Source: Paenibacillus oryzisoli
GTDB lineage: Bacteria; Bacillota; Bacilli; Paenibacillales; NBRC-103111
Direction of reading: 5' to 3'
Assembly: GCF_001653565.1 (NCBI RefSeq)
Contig: NZ_LYPB01000050.1
Location: 420,571-484,570 of the forward strand
Length of the DNA: 64,000 bases
The notes under the pieces were generated by a model. It made no database searches. It was not told the DNA's origin and saw nothing but the letters and a program-made list of their open reading frames with translations. The position numbers were made by a program, and so were the translations under genes. Positions 17,079 through 25,000 of this stretch are shown piece after piece. The first letter of the stretch is position 1, and each line of letters opens with the position of its first letter.

Positions 17079-18046
17079 TAGGCAAACTCCCTTCTCATGA
17101 CAGCAAAATGTTTCACCGTTTGAAAACCTGCTCGTTCATAAATGCGGATGGCTGGGTTCGACATCCCCGTGAATAGCGACATGTATTCGGTTCCAATTTC
17201 CTTAAATGCTTCGCATAGCTTATAAAATAAAAGACTGCCTAAGCCATGTCCCTCATGGTCAGGAAGCACACCGATACCAGCAAAATACCCTCGTCCATTC
17301 GCTTGGCGAATGACGGGTCCTGCGAAGCCAATAACCTTGCCTCCATGGGCTGCAATGACAACAGGAATACCCCGCGCCGTCGCGCCACCGATCTCCTTTT
17401 GCCATAACGGATTCCCGAAGCCCTCCAGCATATCTTCCACGCCAACGTGCTTGCCCGGGTCGAACCTCTCGATGGTGTACCCTTCGGCACCCGCTTTCGC
17501 TTCTTTCACGCGATATTCGCCAGGCATCGTAAATGCTGACAAATGGAGATACATGGCGCATTGCTGCGCACGTTCGAGATACCCTGCTCCAAGGAGAAAT
17601 GTATATAACTTGCTCTCCACCAGTACACCCGGAGCATTATTATGCTCATGCTTAGGTGTATTCGGGATATACCACGGCAATAGCATGGGGTTGAAAAAGA
17701 GAACATCGGCTTGCCCCTTGCCCAGTTGTTTAAAACGGTCTTCCAAAGCAGTTAATAGTATTAAATAATTGTCATCGGTGTCATAACCGCTAGCCAACAC
17801 GATACATGTGATATATCCGGCTGCATCGCCAAGGGGGAGATCATCCCCCGTACATCCACAGGCAAATCCGATAACCACATCATTTTCAAGTAAAAGGAAT
17901 GTATTTTCCTTGTCCCAATAGGGGTTCCCCGCAAAAATCTCATCAAAGCTTTGCTCTGTAAGTTCCTTATAGCCATCCTTCACCGCGGCATCATTCCATA
18001 ACGCGATAACGGCTTGCTGATACGAAGCATCCCAAGTTATGAGCAT
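17078..18046 (-). CDS. Double GNAT N-acetyltransferase
   Basis: The 322-aa protein appears to hold two GNAT domains: a degenerate N-terminal one (about 1-150, VVIGFACGCTGDD) and a typical C-terminal one (about 170-320) with the acetyl-CoA loop GIGVLPDHEGHGLGSLL and a final NPAIRIYERAGF. GNAT enzymes move acetyl groups from acetyl-CoA to amines. It is tightly coupled to a PIG-L-type deacetylase homologue and placed between an ABC transporter and cell-wall hydrolases, suggesting a pair that changes the N-acetylation of an imported amino sugar or peptide. The substrate is unknown. Confidence 0.8.
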   Translation of the reverse strand: MLITWDASYQQAVIALWNDAAVKDGYKELTEQSFDEIFAGNPYWDKENTFLLLENDVVIGFACGCTGDDLPLGDAAGYITCIVLASGYDTDDNYLILLTALEDRFKQLGKGQADVLFFNPMLLPWYIPNTPKHEHNNAPGVLVESKLYTFLLGAGYLERAQQCAMYLHLSAFTMPGEYRVKEAKAGAEGYTIERFDPGKHVGVEDMLEGFGNPLWQKEIGGATARGIPVVIAAHGGKVIGFAGPVIRQANGRGYFAGIGVLPDHEGHGLGSLLFYKLCEAFKEIGTEYMSLFTGMSNPAIRIYERAGFQTVKHFAVMRREFA

Positions 18047-18071
18047 GCTGCTGCCTCCTTTTGACCCGAAA

Positions 18072-18932
18072 CTAGCCCTTCACCGCACCTACGGTAACAC
18101 CTTCTAAGAAGTATCTTTGTAGGCTGAAGAACAAGATAAACATCGGCAACGCTGAAATCGTAGCCCCTGCCATCATCGGCGCAATGTACGTCGTGTTGGC
18201 AAAACGGAAGTTCTTTAGTCCAACCTGAATCGTCTGCATCTCCATCGTGTTCGTAACGAGAAGCGGCCAGAAGAACGTGTTCCAGCTATCCATAAAGGTC
18301 AGAATCGCCATAACGGCCATAACCGTTTTGGATAGAGGTAGAATGATTCGGAGATAAATTTGGAATTGGCTGCATCCTTCGATCTTGGCACTTTCCATAA
18401 TCTCGTTCGGAATGCTGCTCATGAATTGCTTTGCCAAGAAAATGTTATATACGGTTACTAGCCCCGGCATAATTAACGCACTGTACGTATCTTGCAAATG
18501 AAATACGTTGACAACTAGAATGTACAAGGGAACTTGTGTCACTTGGTAAGGGATCATCATGGACATCAATAACAATCCGAACAGGAAGCCTCTTCCCCTG
18601 AAGCGCAGCTTCGAGAAGGCATATCCCGCCATACTAGCGAAGATCACGTTCGACACCGTTACCGTTACTGCCACGATGAGTGAATTCAATAACCAGCGAT
18701 AGGAGTATTCACTGTAGTCAAAGAAGAACTTAAAGGAAGCAAAGGAAACTTTGGTCGGGAAGATTGAATAACTGACTGCGCCAGCCTCTACCGGATCTCC
18801 GAGTGACGAAATGAACATAAAGTAAATCGGGAAAATCGTCGCCAGAGCAAAAAGAAGAAGGGCGATAAAAATAATGGAGTTGCGAATTGTTTTCACTTTT
18901 GGATTGCCTGCATGATTGCTATATAAAGACAT
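18072..18932 (-). CDS. CUT1 sugar ABC transporter permease (MalG/AraQ type)
   Basis: The 286-aa protein has six membrane segments and the ABC permease signature EIMESAKIEGCSQFQIYLRIILPLSK (coupling loop near 190-215), ending in the LEGVTVGAVKG tail typical of MalG-type subunits. It follows the MalF-type gene by 16 bp. No ATPase gene is nearby; CUT1 systems in Bacillales often share MsmX-type ATPases encoded elsewhere. In this locus the likely cargo is a peptidoglycan-derived saccharide. Confidence 0.9.
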   Translation of the reverse strand: MSLYSNHAGNPKVKTIRNSIIFIALLLFALATIFPIYFMFISSLGDPVEAGAVSYSIFPTKVSFASFKFFFDYSEYSYRWLLNSLIVAVTVTVSNVIFASMAGYAFSKLRFRGRGFLFGLLLMSMMIPYQVTQVPLYILVVNVFHLQDTYSALIMPGLVTVYNIFLAKQFMSSIPNEIMESAKIEGCSQFQIYLRIILPLSKTVMAVMAILTFMDSWNTFFWPLLVTNTMEMQTIQVGLKNFRFANTTYIAPMMAGATISALPMFILFFSLQRYFLEGVTVGAVKG

Positions 18933-18948
18933 TTTTTATCCCCCTTTC

Positions 18949-19851
18949 TTAATACTCGACGTCTTTTCCTGCGTATTTAAATTGAATAACCGATATTACT
19001 GCTATGATGACGGCTAGAATCAGAGATTGTGCCGCTGCTTTGCCAAATTCGAAATACGTAAATGCATTGTTGAAGATGAGTAACCCCACCATCGTCGTTG
19101 CATTGTTAGGTCCGCCACCTGTCATGAGATAAGCGTTCTGAAACACCTGGAAGGAACCGATCACACCTGTTACTAGCAGGAATAGGGTTGCTGGTTTAAG
19201 ACTAGGAACGACGATATGCCACAGCTTCTGGAGAAAATTAGCGCCATCAATCTCAGCAGCTTCATAATACGTATCATCAATTCCGAGCAAGCCGGCCAAA
19301 TAAATAATGATGCTGGTCCCATGACTGGACAACCAGGACATCAATACCAATGAAAACATAGCTGTTTTACTAGAACCCAGCCAGTTCTGATTCTCAAAGC
19401 CAAAGAAATGAATCAATTGATTCAGAATTCCACCCTCTAGAGGATCGAAAATCCATAGCCAAACAACAGATAAAGCAACACCTGAAGCGACAACTGGCAA
19501 ATAGTAAATCCCCTTAAAAAAGGACTGTGTTTTCTTGCGAAGCGGTAGAATCAAGATGGCAATCGCCATCGAGATAAATAGGTTAACCGGTACGGTCAAT
19601 ACCGTATACACAAGCGTATTCTTCATAGCTTGCCAGAACAGACCATCCTTCAATGAGCTTGCATAGTTATCAAAGCCGACATAGGTGGAGCCTAGTGGTT
19701 TGTACTTCTGCAAACTTATGATGAACGCGCTTACGACCGGGTAGGCTGTGAACATGGCAAATACAACTAAGGACACAGCAATAAAGATATATCCCCAGGC
19801 GCCATCTCCCTTAATTCTTTTTCGCTTTATCGACTTCGCCATTACTGCCAT
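18949..19851 (-). CDS. CUT1 sugar ABC transporter permease (MalF type)
   Basis: The protein has six membrane segments and the signature YEAAEIDGANFLQKLWHIVVPSLKP. The start is placed at ATG 19851, 9 bp after AGAGGG (300 aa). An ATG at 19905 would put the first codons inside the hairpin at 19890-19925 and has no ribosome site. It is a partner of the MalG-type subunit and of the binding protein upstream. Confidence 0.88.
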   Translation of the reverse strand: MAVMAKSIKRKRIKGDGAWGYIFIAVSLVVFAMFTAYPVVSAFIISLQKYKPLGSTYVGFDNYASSLKDGLFWQAMKNTLVYTVLTVPVNLFISMAIAILILPLRKKTQSFFKGIYYLPVVASGVALSVVWLWIFDPLEGGILNQLIHFFGFENQNWLGSSKTAMFSLVLMSWLSSHGTSIIIYLAGLLGIDDTYYEAAEIDGANFLQKLWHIVVPSLKPATLFLLVTGVIGSFQVFQNAYLMTGGGPNNATTMVGLLIFNNAFTYFEFGKAAAQSLILAVIIAVISVIQFKYAGKDVEY

Positions 19852-19889
19852 ACGATTCAACCCTCTTTTCACAACTTGCTTAAAATGAT

Positions 19890-19925
19890 TCGGATAGTCG
19901 TGCAATGAGCTGCCTGACTATCCGA
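19890..19925 (-). promoter_or_regulatory. Hairpin between binding-protein and permease genes
   Basis: A perfect 10-bp stem TCGGATAGTC/GACTATCCGA with a 16-nt loop lies 17 bp after the binding-protein stop. It is followed by only a short T-run, so it may reduce read-through or protect the upstream mRNA, giving more binding protein than permease. Confidence 0.5.
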
Positions 19926-19941
19926 GGATTATGCCATATTC

Positions 19942-21378
19942 TTAGTCTTTAACGATTCCATCAGCACCGAAGGCAGCAATGGCAGCAGTTTTAACAGCTT
20001 CATACATCGCTTCAGGTGTAACTTCACCTGCGATTAGCCCTTGGAATTTAGGAACGATGACCTCTGTTTCTAGCTTGATTGCTTTAGCAGACAACTCAGA
20101 TGGAATGTCAGAGCGAGCTGGCGTTGCATTTTTAAGCATGTTATCTACCGCTGCAACGTTGTCAGGGTTTCTGTCAATTTTCATGTTAGCTGCTTCTTTT
20201 TTAGCGCTTTGTGTAATATGTGCCGCGAACAAATCGTTGTTCGTCGTTGCAGCAACTTTACCGCTAGCTAGGAAGTATGCGGCTTTCACGACATTTGCTT
20301 TGTGTTCTGCAGTCGGTTCTTTCTTACCGCGGAACGTCATGTAACCATCAACAACAGTTGCAGCTGAAGGCTTCGCTCCTTGGAACGTTGGTGCTGGTAG
20401 TACGATGTAGTCAACCGGAATACTGTCTTTAACCGCGGAACCATCAGCCGCTTTAATCTTCGCATTATTCGTTTTTGCAGAGTTCTCGAATGTTGCAAGA
20501 CCTTTACCTGTGATCATCGTTTGTCCGGTCAAGAACATGTTCCAACGTTTACCCGCATCAACAGAGCTAAGCTCTTTCGGCATGGAACCGTCGTCGATCA
20601 AGGCACGAAGATCTTTCAGCAAGCCTAAGTAATTTTTGCTAGTATACGCATATTTCAAATCTTTATTAAACGCATGCGGCATGCCTGCATTTTTGGCCAT
20701 AATCCCTAGGTAATCTACAGCGGCTACACCTTTAACCGCGAATACGAAGCCATATCTCGTCTTCCCATTCTCCGTAACTACGCCTTTTTTGATCGCATCG
20801 CGGAATTCTGTGTAAGTCCAGCCATTTGTCTGTACTTTTTTCCAATCAATGCCGGCTTTCTCTAAGAACTCTTTGTTACCGCCAAGTGCATGAACTTCCA
20901 TATAGGCTGGGAAGCCGTACAAGCCTTTGCCGTTCTTCATATATTCAAGTGGAGCTTTATCGTAATCGTTAATCATTTCCGGCGTTGCAGTGCTCGTAAT
21001 ATCCATCAACAAGCCTTGTTCGATATACTTCGGAATGCCATCAGAACCACCAAAAGCGATATCCGGCGGGCTGCCTGCATTCACTTGTGTATCTAGCTTT
21101 TGTTTCACATCTTCCCAGCTAGCTGGTTCGATTTTCAAGGTAAGATTGGGATAAAGCGCCGTGAAATCTTTGGAAATTTGCTCAAAATTCTTCTGATAGT
21201 TCGGTGAAACGGGAGGAAGCAAAGCTGTGATCGTGTCTTTCGCAGTGCTGGCTGTAGCTGCAGGAGCTGCAGAACCTGCTGGTGTAGTTGTTTCTTTCGT
21301 ACCAGAATTACTGCCACAAGCTGTTAGTGCCATTGTTAAAGCTACAACAGAAGCTAATACGGGCATTTTTCTTTTCAT
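19942..21378 (-). CDS. CUT1 sugar-binding lipoprotein
   Basis: The 478-aa protein starts MKRKMPVLASVVALTMALTACG, a lipoprotein signal with lipobox LTAC, followed by a low-complexity Thr/Ala/Pro linker and an extracellular solute-binding family 1 fold. ATG 21378 is taken because GGAGG lies 10 bp upstream; a TTG 9 bp earlier abuts that site. It is the capture subunit for the two permeases that follow. Its position after murQ, within the MurNAc locus, suggests a MurNAc-containing disaccharide or muropeptide ligand. In B. subtilis the equivalent uptake is by the PTS transporter MurP. Confidence 0.88.
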   Translation of the reverse strand: MKRKMPVLASVVALTMALTACGSNSGTKETTTPAGSAAPAATASTAKDTITALLPPVSPNYQKNFEQISKDFTALYPNLTLKIEPASWEDVKQKLDTQVNAGSPPDIAFGGSDGIPKYIEQGLLMDITSTATPEMINDYDKAPLEYMKNGKGLYGFPAYMEVHALGGNKEFLEKAGIDWKKVQTNGWTYTEFRDAIKKGVVTENGKTRYGFVFAVKGVAAVDYLGIMAKNAGMPHAFNKDLKYAYTSKNYLGLLKDLRALIDDGSMPKELSSVDAGKRWNMFLTGQTMITGKGLATFENSAKTNNAKIKAADGSAVKDSIPVDYIVLPAPTFQGAKPSAATVVDGYMTFRGKKEPTAEHKANVVKAAYFLASGKVAATTNNDLFAAHITQSAKKEAANMKIDRNPDNVAAVDNMLKNATPARSDIPSELSAKAIKLETEVIVPKFQGLIAGEVTPEAMYEAVKTAAIAAFGADGIVKD

Positions 21379-21406
21379 GAAAAACAAACCTCCTAGGTTA
21401 GGGATC

Positions 21407-21422
21407 CTTGATTACAATCAAG
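21407..21422. promoter_or_regulatory. Palindrome between murQ and binding-protein gene
   Basis: CTTGATT-AC-AATCAAG is a perfect 16-bp inverted repeat, positioned just upstream of the binding-protein Shine-Dalgarno. It could be an operator or an RNA hairpin. There is no T-run. Confidence 0.3.
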
Positions 21423-21445
21423 TCTCTCCTTTTGTTTTAAAATGA

Positions 21446-22360
21446 TTAAACAACTTTTACAAAGGTACGTATGGCTCTCTTCAAACTACCCTCACACTGT
21501 TCTAATGCATCGATCGCTTCCTTCACTTCCATGCCGGTTTTAATCATCATAATGGCAAGTTTACAGTTCATGGACGCTTTCTCAAGATGGGCAATCGCTG
21601 TGGATTCATCCACTCCCGTCGCTATTCGAATGATACGAATAGAGCGATCGTACAACTTAATATTACTAGCCTTCATGTCGACCATGAGATTGTTATACGT
21701 CTTACCAAGCTTAACCATTGTTCCTGTAGTCAGCATGTTAAGGACCAGCTTCTGTGCTGTACCCGCCTTCAGACGAGTAGATCCCATAATAACTTCCGGC
21801 CCAACTACTGGTGCGATGCATACATCTGTAACAGCTACCAATTTGGAATTCTTGTTATTCACGACACCAATCGTTGCCGCACCAATTTCTTTCGCTTTCT
21901 TCAAGCAAGCAATAACGAATTGTGCACTTCCGCTGGCTGTAATCCCAATTACCGCATCCTTATCTGTTACTCCGCATCGTTCAATGAGGGCGACCCCCTC
22001 CTCAGCGTTGTCTTCAAAACCTTCCACTGCTGTTCGCAGTGCCCCATCGCCACCGGCGATATGACCTTGCACCAACAGGGGATCAATGCCAAAGGTTGGA
22101 GGACATTCAGATGCATCAAGCACACCGAGTCTGCCAGAAGAACCAGCTCCTACGTAGAGCATCCTGCCACCGTTTTTGAGAACTCCATGCAAAATATCAA
22201 CCGCTTTCACGATCTGTGATATCTCGGCTCCGACTGCTGCTGGAACCAATGCATCCTGTTCGTTCATCATTCGGAGCATTTGCTCTGTTGAACTTTCGTC
22301 AATTGTCTGTGTCTTATCATTAATCTCTTCCGTAGTTAAACCCGATAGATACTCATCCAT
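21446..22360 (-). CDS. murQ: N-acetylmuramic acid 6-phosphate etherase
   Basis: MurQ cleaves the lactyl ether of MurNAc-6P to give GlcNAc-6P and D-lactate. The 304-aa protein has the SIS fold and the diagnostic GAGSSGRLGVLDASECPPTFG region carrying the catalytic glutamate, plus VGPEVIMGSTRLKAGTAQK. ATG 22360 follows GGAGG by 9 bp; an upstream extension of 23 codons lacks a ribosome site and overlaps the promoter. It is the first gene of the locus, so MurNAc-6P from both murK and anmK would converge on it. Confidence 0.96.
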   Translation of the reverse strand: MDEYLSGLTTEEINDKTQTIDESSTEQMLRMMNEQDALVPAAVGAEISQIVKAVDILHGVLKNGGRMLYVGAGSSGRLGVLDASECPPTFGIDPLLVQGHIAGGDGALRTAVEGFEDNAEEGVALIERCGVTDKDAVIGITASGSAQFVIACLKKAKEIGAATIGVVNNKNSKLVAVTDVCIAPVVGPEVIMGSTRLKAGTAQKLVLNMLTTGTMVKLGKTYNNLMVDMKASNIKLYDRSIRIIRIATGVDESTAIAHLEKASMNCKLAIMMIKTGMEVKEAIDALEQCEGSLKRAIRTFVKVV

Positions 22361-22400
22361 AGCTGCTGTCCTCCTGCCTGCTGTACTCTTTACCTGTCTT

Positions 22401-22429
22401 ATACTAACGAAAAATTTCAACTTGGTCAA
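22401..22429 (-). promoter_or_regulatory. murQ promoter
   Basis: On the minus strand TTGACC (22424-22429) is followed by a 17-bp spacer and TAGTAT (22401-22406), a plausible sigma-A promoter 41 bp before the murQ start. Confidence 0.55.
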
Positions 22430-22440
22430 TACTTTTTGAA

Positions 22441-22465
22441 ATTTTATTTTACAGTAAAATAAAAT
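22441..22465. promoter_or_regulatory. 25-bp palindromic operator candidate upstream of murQ
   Basis: ATTTTATTTTAC-A-GTAAAATAAAAT is a perfect inverted repeat with a single central base, 11 bp upstream of the murQ -35 box. Together with adjacent GAAATTTTATT-type half sites, it is the obvious candidate site for the RpiR-family regulator encoded next door. Confidence 0.55.
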
Positions 22466-22538
22466 ATTGATTTTTTATTTCTTACATTTCGACAAAAAAA
22501 CGACGCCTGAAAGGACATCGTTAGTGTGTTCGTAACAT

Positions 22539-23405
22539 TTATCTTCTATGCTTGGAGCTGGCAATAATATCGTGTGTCTTGGCCAAATACTTCTTCACAT
22601 GCTTATATTCGCTGCTCGCTACCCCTGCAAAAAGGATATCGATGACCGTCAACATCGCAATGCGCGAACCCATGGCGCCGCTTCGAATCGTGACTTCCGG
22701 TGTCGAAATGCTAAGAACGATATTCGCATTGTCCGCTAAAGCGCTTTTATTATACTTCGTAATAGCTATGATTGTGGCGCCGTTCTTCTTGGCGATCTCG
22801 AGCGTATCTAGAATTTCAATCGTGCTGCCCGAATTGGAAATGAAAATCGCGACGTCACCTTTCCCAAGCAGGGTGGCTGCAGTCAGTTGACTATGACCAT
22901 CTGTGTACGTGTGGCACATCTTATTGATGCGTGAGAATTTCTGCTCAGCGTCCATGCCAACTAGACCCGAAGCACCGATGCCGAAGAATACAATGCGATT
23001 GCAAGAGACCAGTACTTTGACTGCGCGGGCAATTTCATTGCGATCAATAACACTGAGCGTATCTTCAATGGATTTGCTATTATTATGCGAAATGTTGGAG
23101 ATAATCGTAGAGAGATCATCTCCAGGTTGAATATCGGTGTACTGGTCCTTCTGCTCCTCATCCATCGATCCCAGCGAAGCTGAAATACTCACGATAAAGT
23201 TACGGTAGCCCTTATACCCCATTGTTTTGCAAAAGCGCAGGACAGATGCATCACTCGTTTTGGTGAATTGCGCGAGGCTCTTAATCGAGAGATGTGGAAT
23301 CTCCTCCACATGGTCTAATATATACTCAGCCACTAACTTCTCCACGGGCGTTAGGCTGTCTTTCATATCACGAATTTTGATCAAAATATTATCATTTATT
23401 GACAT
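22539..23405 (-). CDS. RpiR-family transcriptional regulator (MurR-like)
   Basis: The 288-aa protein has an N-terminal RpiR helix-turn-helix (about 1-77; LAQFTKTSDASVLRFCKTMGYKGY) and a C-terminal SIS sugar-phosphate domain (about 125-260; FGIGASGLVGMDAEQKF and ISNSGSTIE). Members next to murQ (MurR) sense MurNAc-6P. It is on the same strand, upstream of murQ, with a 178-bp gap holding its probable operator, so it likely controls the whole locus. The gene starts at ATG 23405 behind AGGGA. Confidence 0.85.
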   Translation of the reverse strand: MSINDNILIKIRDMKDSLTPVEKLVAEYILDHVEEIPHLSIKSLAQFTKTSDASVLRFCKTMGYKGYRNFIVSISASLGSMDEEQKDQYTDIQPGDDLSTIISNISHNNSKSIEDTLSVIDRNEIARAVKVLVSCNRIVFFGIGASGLVGMDAEQKFSRINKMCHTYTDGHSQLTAATLLGKGDVAIFISNSGSTIEILDTLEIAKKNGATIIAITKYNKSALADNANIVLSISTPEVTIRSGAMGSRIAMLTVIDILFAGVASSEYKHVKKYLAKTHDIIASSKHRR

Positions 23406-23604
23406 ATAGGTTCCCTACTCACCATAGATTATCCAAGCTGAAATCACCTCCATCATACGGATAATTTGGCTAAAATACAAGATGCTGATGCAAATTCATT
23501 GTAAAATTCAAGGCGATTATCGAAATTTTATTCCAATATTTACTGTTTTAATGAAATTAAATTCCATGAATTTCATCTCGTAATAGCGCAGTCCCTGAGA
23601 TAGC
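23406..23604. promoter_or_regulatory. murR-like upstream region with GAAATT-type inverted repeats
   Basis: AT-rich DNA upstream of the regulator holds CGAAATTTTATTCC (about 23519-23532) and the inverted pair TGAAATT/AATTTCA (about 23551-23576). These resemble the GAAATTTTATT sequence beside the murQ palindrome, suggesting autoregulation. Confidence 0.35.
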
Positions 23605-23642
23605 AAAAACCCGTTCGAGAATCGCTCTCGAGCGGGGTTCTT
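23605..23642 (-). terminator. Rho-independent terminator (for rarD, minus strand)
   Basis: An 11-12 bp stem ACCCGTTCGAGA / TCTCGAGCGGGGT is followed on the minus strand by TTTTTG. It lies 256 bp past the rarD stop, with the repeat elements in between. Confidence 0.7.
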
Positions 23643-23649
23643 TGCGCTA

Positions 23650-23875
23650 TGGGCTATCTGGAAATTTAGCTGTATTTCCTCCATCTATTTTGACAGAAAT
23701 AGCCTACTTTAGGGAAATAACTGGATTTTCTGCAGCTAATTTGATGGATTTTCGCCAGATCGGCTCAAATCGTCAGAAATAGCTGGAAGTTTTCCAGTTA
23801 ATCGTCAGAAACAAGAAAATTCTTGGAAATTAGCTGTAGATTTTCCAGTTAATCTCATCAGGGGCCGCATGCTAC
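23650..23875. repeat. Cluster of TAGCTG/TTTTCCAG intergenic elements
   Basis: At least four degenerate copies occur: GGAAATTTAGCTGTATTTCC, GAAATAACTGGATTTTCTGC, GAAATAGCTGGAAGTTTTCC and GAAATTAGCTGTAGATTTTCC. Several can pair internally (CTGGAA/TTCCAG). The same family appears at 4240-4400. Confidence 0.6.
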
Positions 23876-23897
23876 AAGGGGCATATATTCGTTCACC

Positions 23898-24785
23898 CTA
23901 TTCTGTAACTGCTACCGTTCGCGCTACCCGAATCGATGCGAATGCATAGACGATCAATGCGCTCCAGATAAAAACAAAGCTAATCATAAGCATCGGCGAA
24001 AATTGCTCTTTGAACATGAAGACGCTAAGCAGCAGCGTAATTGAAGGGCCTATGTATTGAATGAAGCCGAGCATAGACAGCGGCAATTGTGCAGCGGCTT
24101 TGGCAAACCAGAGCAGAGGCAACGCAGTGGCTGCACCTGCTAGCAGCAGCAAGATCAGCGTGATCGGCGGCAGTGTCCAAGCAGCATCCTGATGCGTTGC
24201 GAATAAGTAGATGACGTAGGCAATCGCGATAGGAAAGACGAATGCTGTCTCTCCCGCGAGACCCGTTGCGGCATCGTAGGTGACTCTCTTTTTCACCAGG
24301 CTGTATAAGCCGAAAGTAGCTGCTAATGTGAGCGACACCCACGGGAATCTGCCATAATCTAAGGTGGCAATCACAACACCGATACCTGCCAGAGCTACGG
24401 CGAGCCATTGTCTGCCCGTCGGCTTCTCACGCAAGAACAGAACCGCTAGCATAATGTTAAAAAGTGGTGTGATGTAATACCCGAGACTCGTCTCGATGAC
24501 ATGCCCATTATTAACGGCCCAAATAAAAATGAGCCAATTGGTGCTAATCAGAAGACTGCTTGCCCCCACGAGCAATAGGCTGGTGCGATTCGTGACGAGG
24601 CTGCGAAATTGCTGCCATTTGCCTTTACCAACGACTATCAGAATCGCCATAAAGACGAATGACCAAATCACGCGATGCGATAGTATTTCTCCAGCTTTCA
24701 ACGACCCGAAAAGCTTCCAATATACAGGCAGCAAACCCCATGCAATATACGCAATAATGGCGTAGCCAAGACCTTTTTTCATCAT
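23898..24785 (-). CDS. rarD: RarD-type EamA transporter
   Basis: The 295-aa protein has about ten membrane segments in two EamA repeats and begins MMKKGLGYAIIAYIAWGLLPVYWK, typical of RarD. The family belongs to the drug/metabolite transporter superfamily; RarD substrates are not established (chloramphenicol sensitivity was linked to it by name). The conserved SHRVIWSFVF and GFIQYIGPSITLLL stretches are present. It is a single-gene unit. Confidence 0.9.
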   Translation of the reverse strand: MMKKGLGYAIIAYIAWGLLPVYWKLFGSLKAGEILSHRVIWSFVFMAILIVVGKGKWQQFRSLVTNRTSLLLVGASSLLISTNWLIFIWAVNNGHVIETSLGYYITPLFNIMLAVLFLREKPTGRQWLAVALAGIGVVIATLDYGRFPWVSLTLAATFGLYSLVKKRVTYDAATGLAGETAFVFPIAIAYVIYLFATHQDAAWTLPPITLILLLLAGAATALPLLWFAKAAAQLPLSMLGFIQYIGPSITLLLSVFMFKEQFSPMLMISFVFIWSALIVYAFASIRVARTVAVTE

Positions 24786-25000
24786 AAAACCCTCATTTCA
24801 CTTCCATGCAACACAATTCCTATAAAATTTGTCCACAGGTTAATTACTACTCTATTGTATTGTAATGTAGTGCTAGGCTTTTGTAAAAAAATAGTTTATC
24901 CCCCTAATGAGAGAATTCTCTAAATGAGAGCAGCTATGCATAAAATCGCCATAATTTTGGATAATAAAAGTAAAATATGGGATGAGCGTGGTGAATATCG

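Noticed and set aside
24900..25000. Forespore sigma-G promoter for the first ger operon
   Set aside because: CATAATT and TGCATA sequences are present but not at acceptable spacing, so no promoter is claimed.
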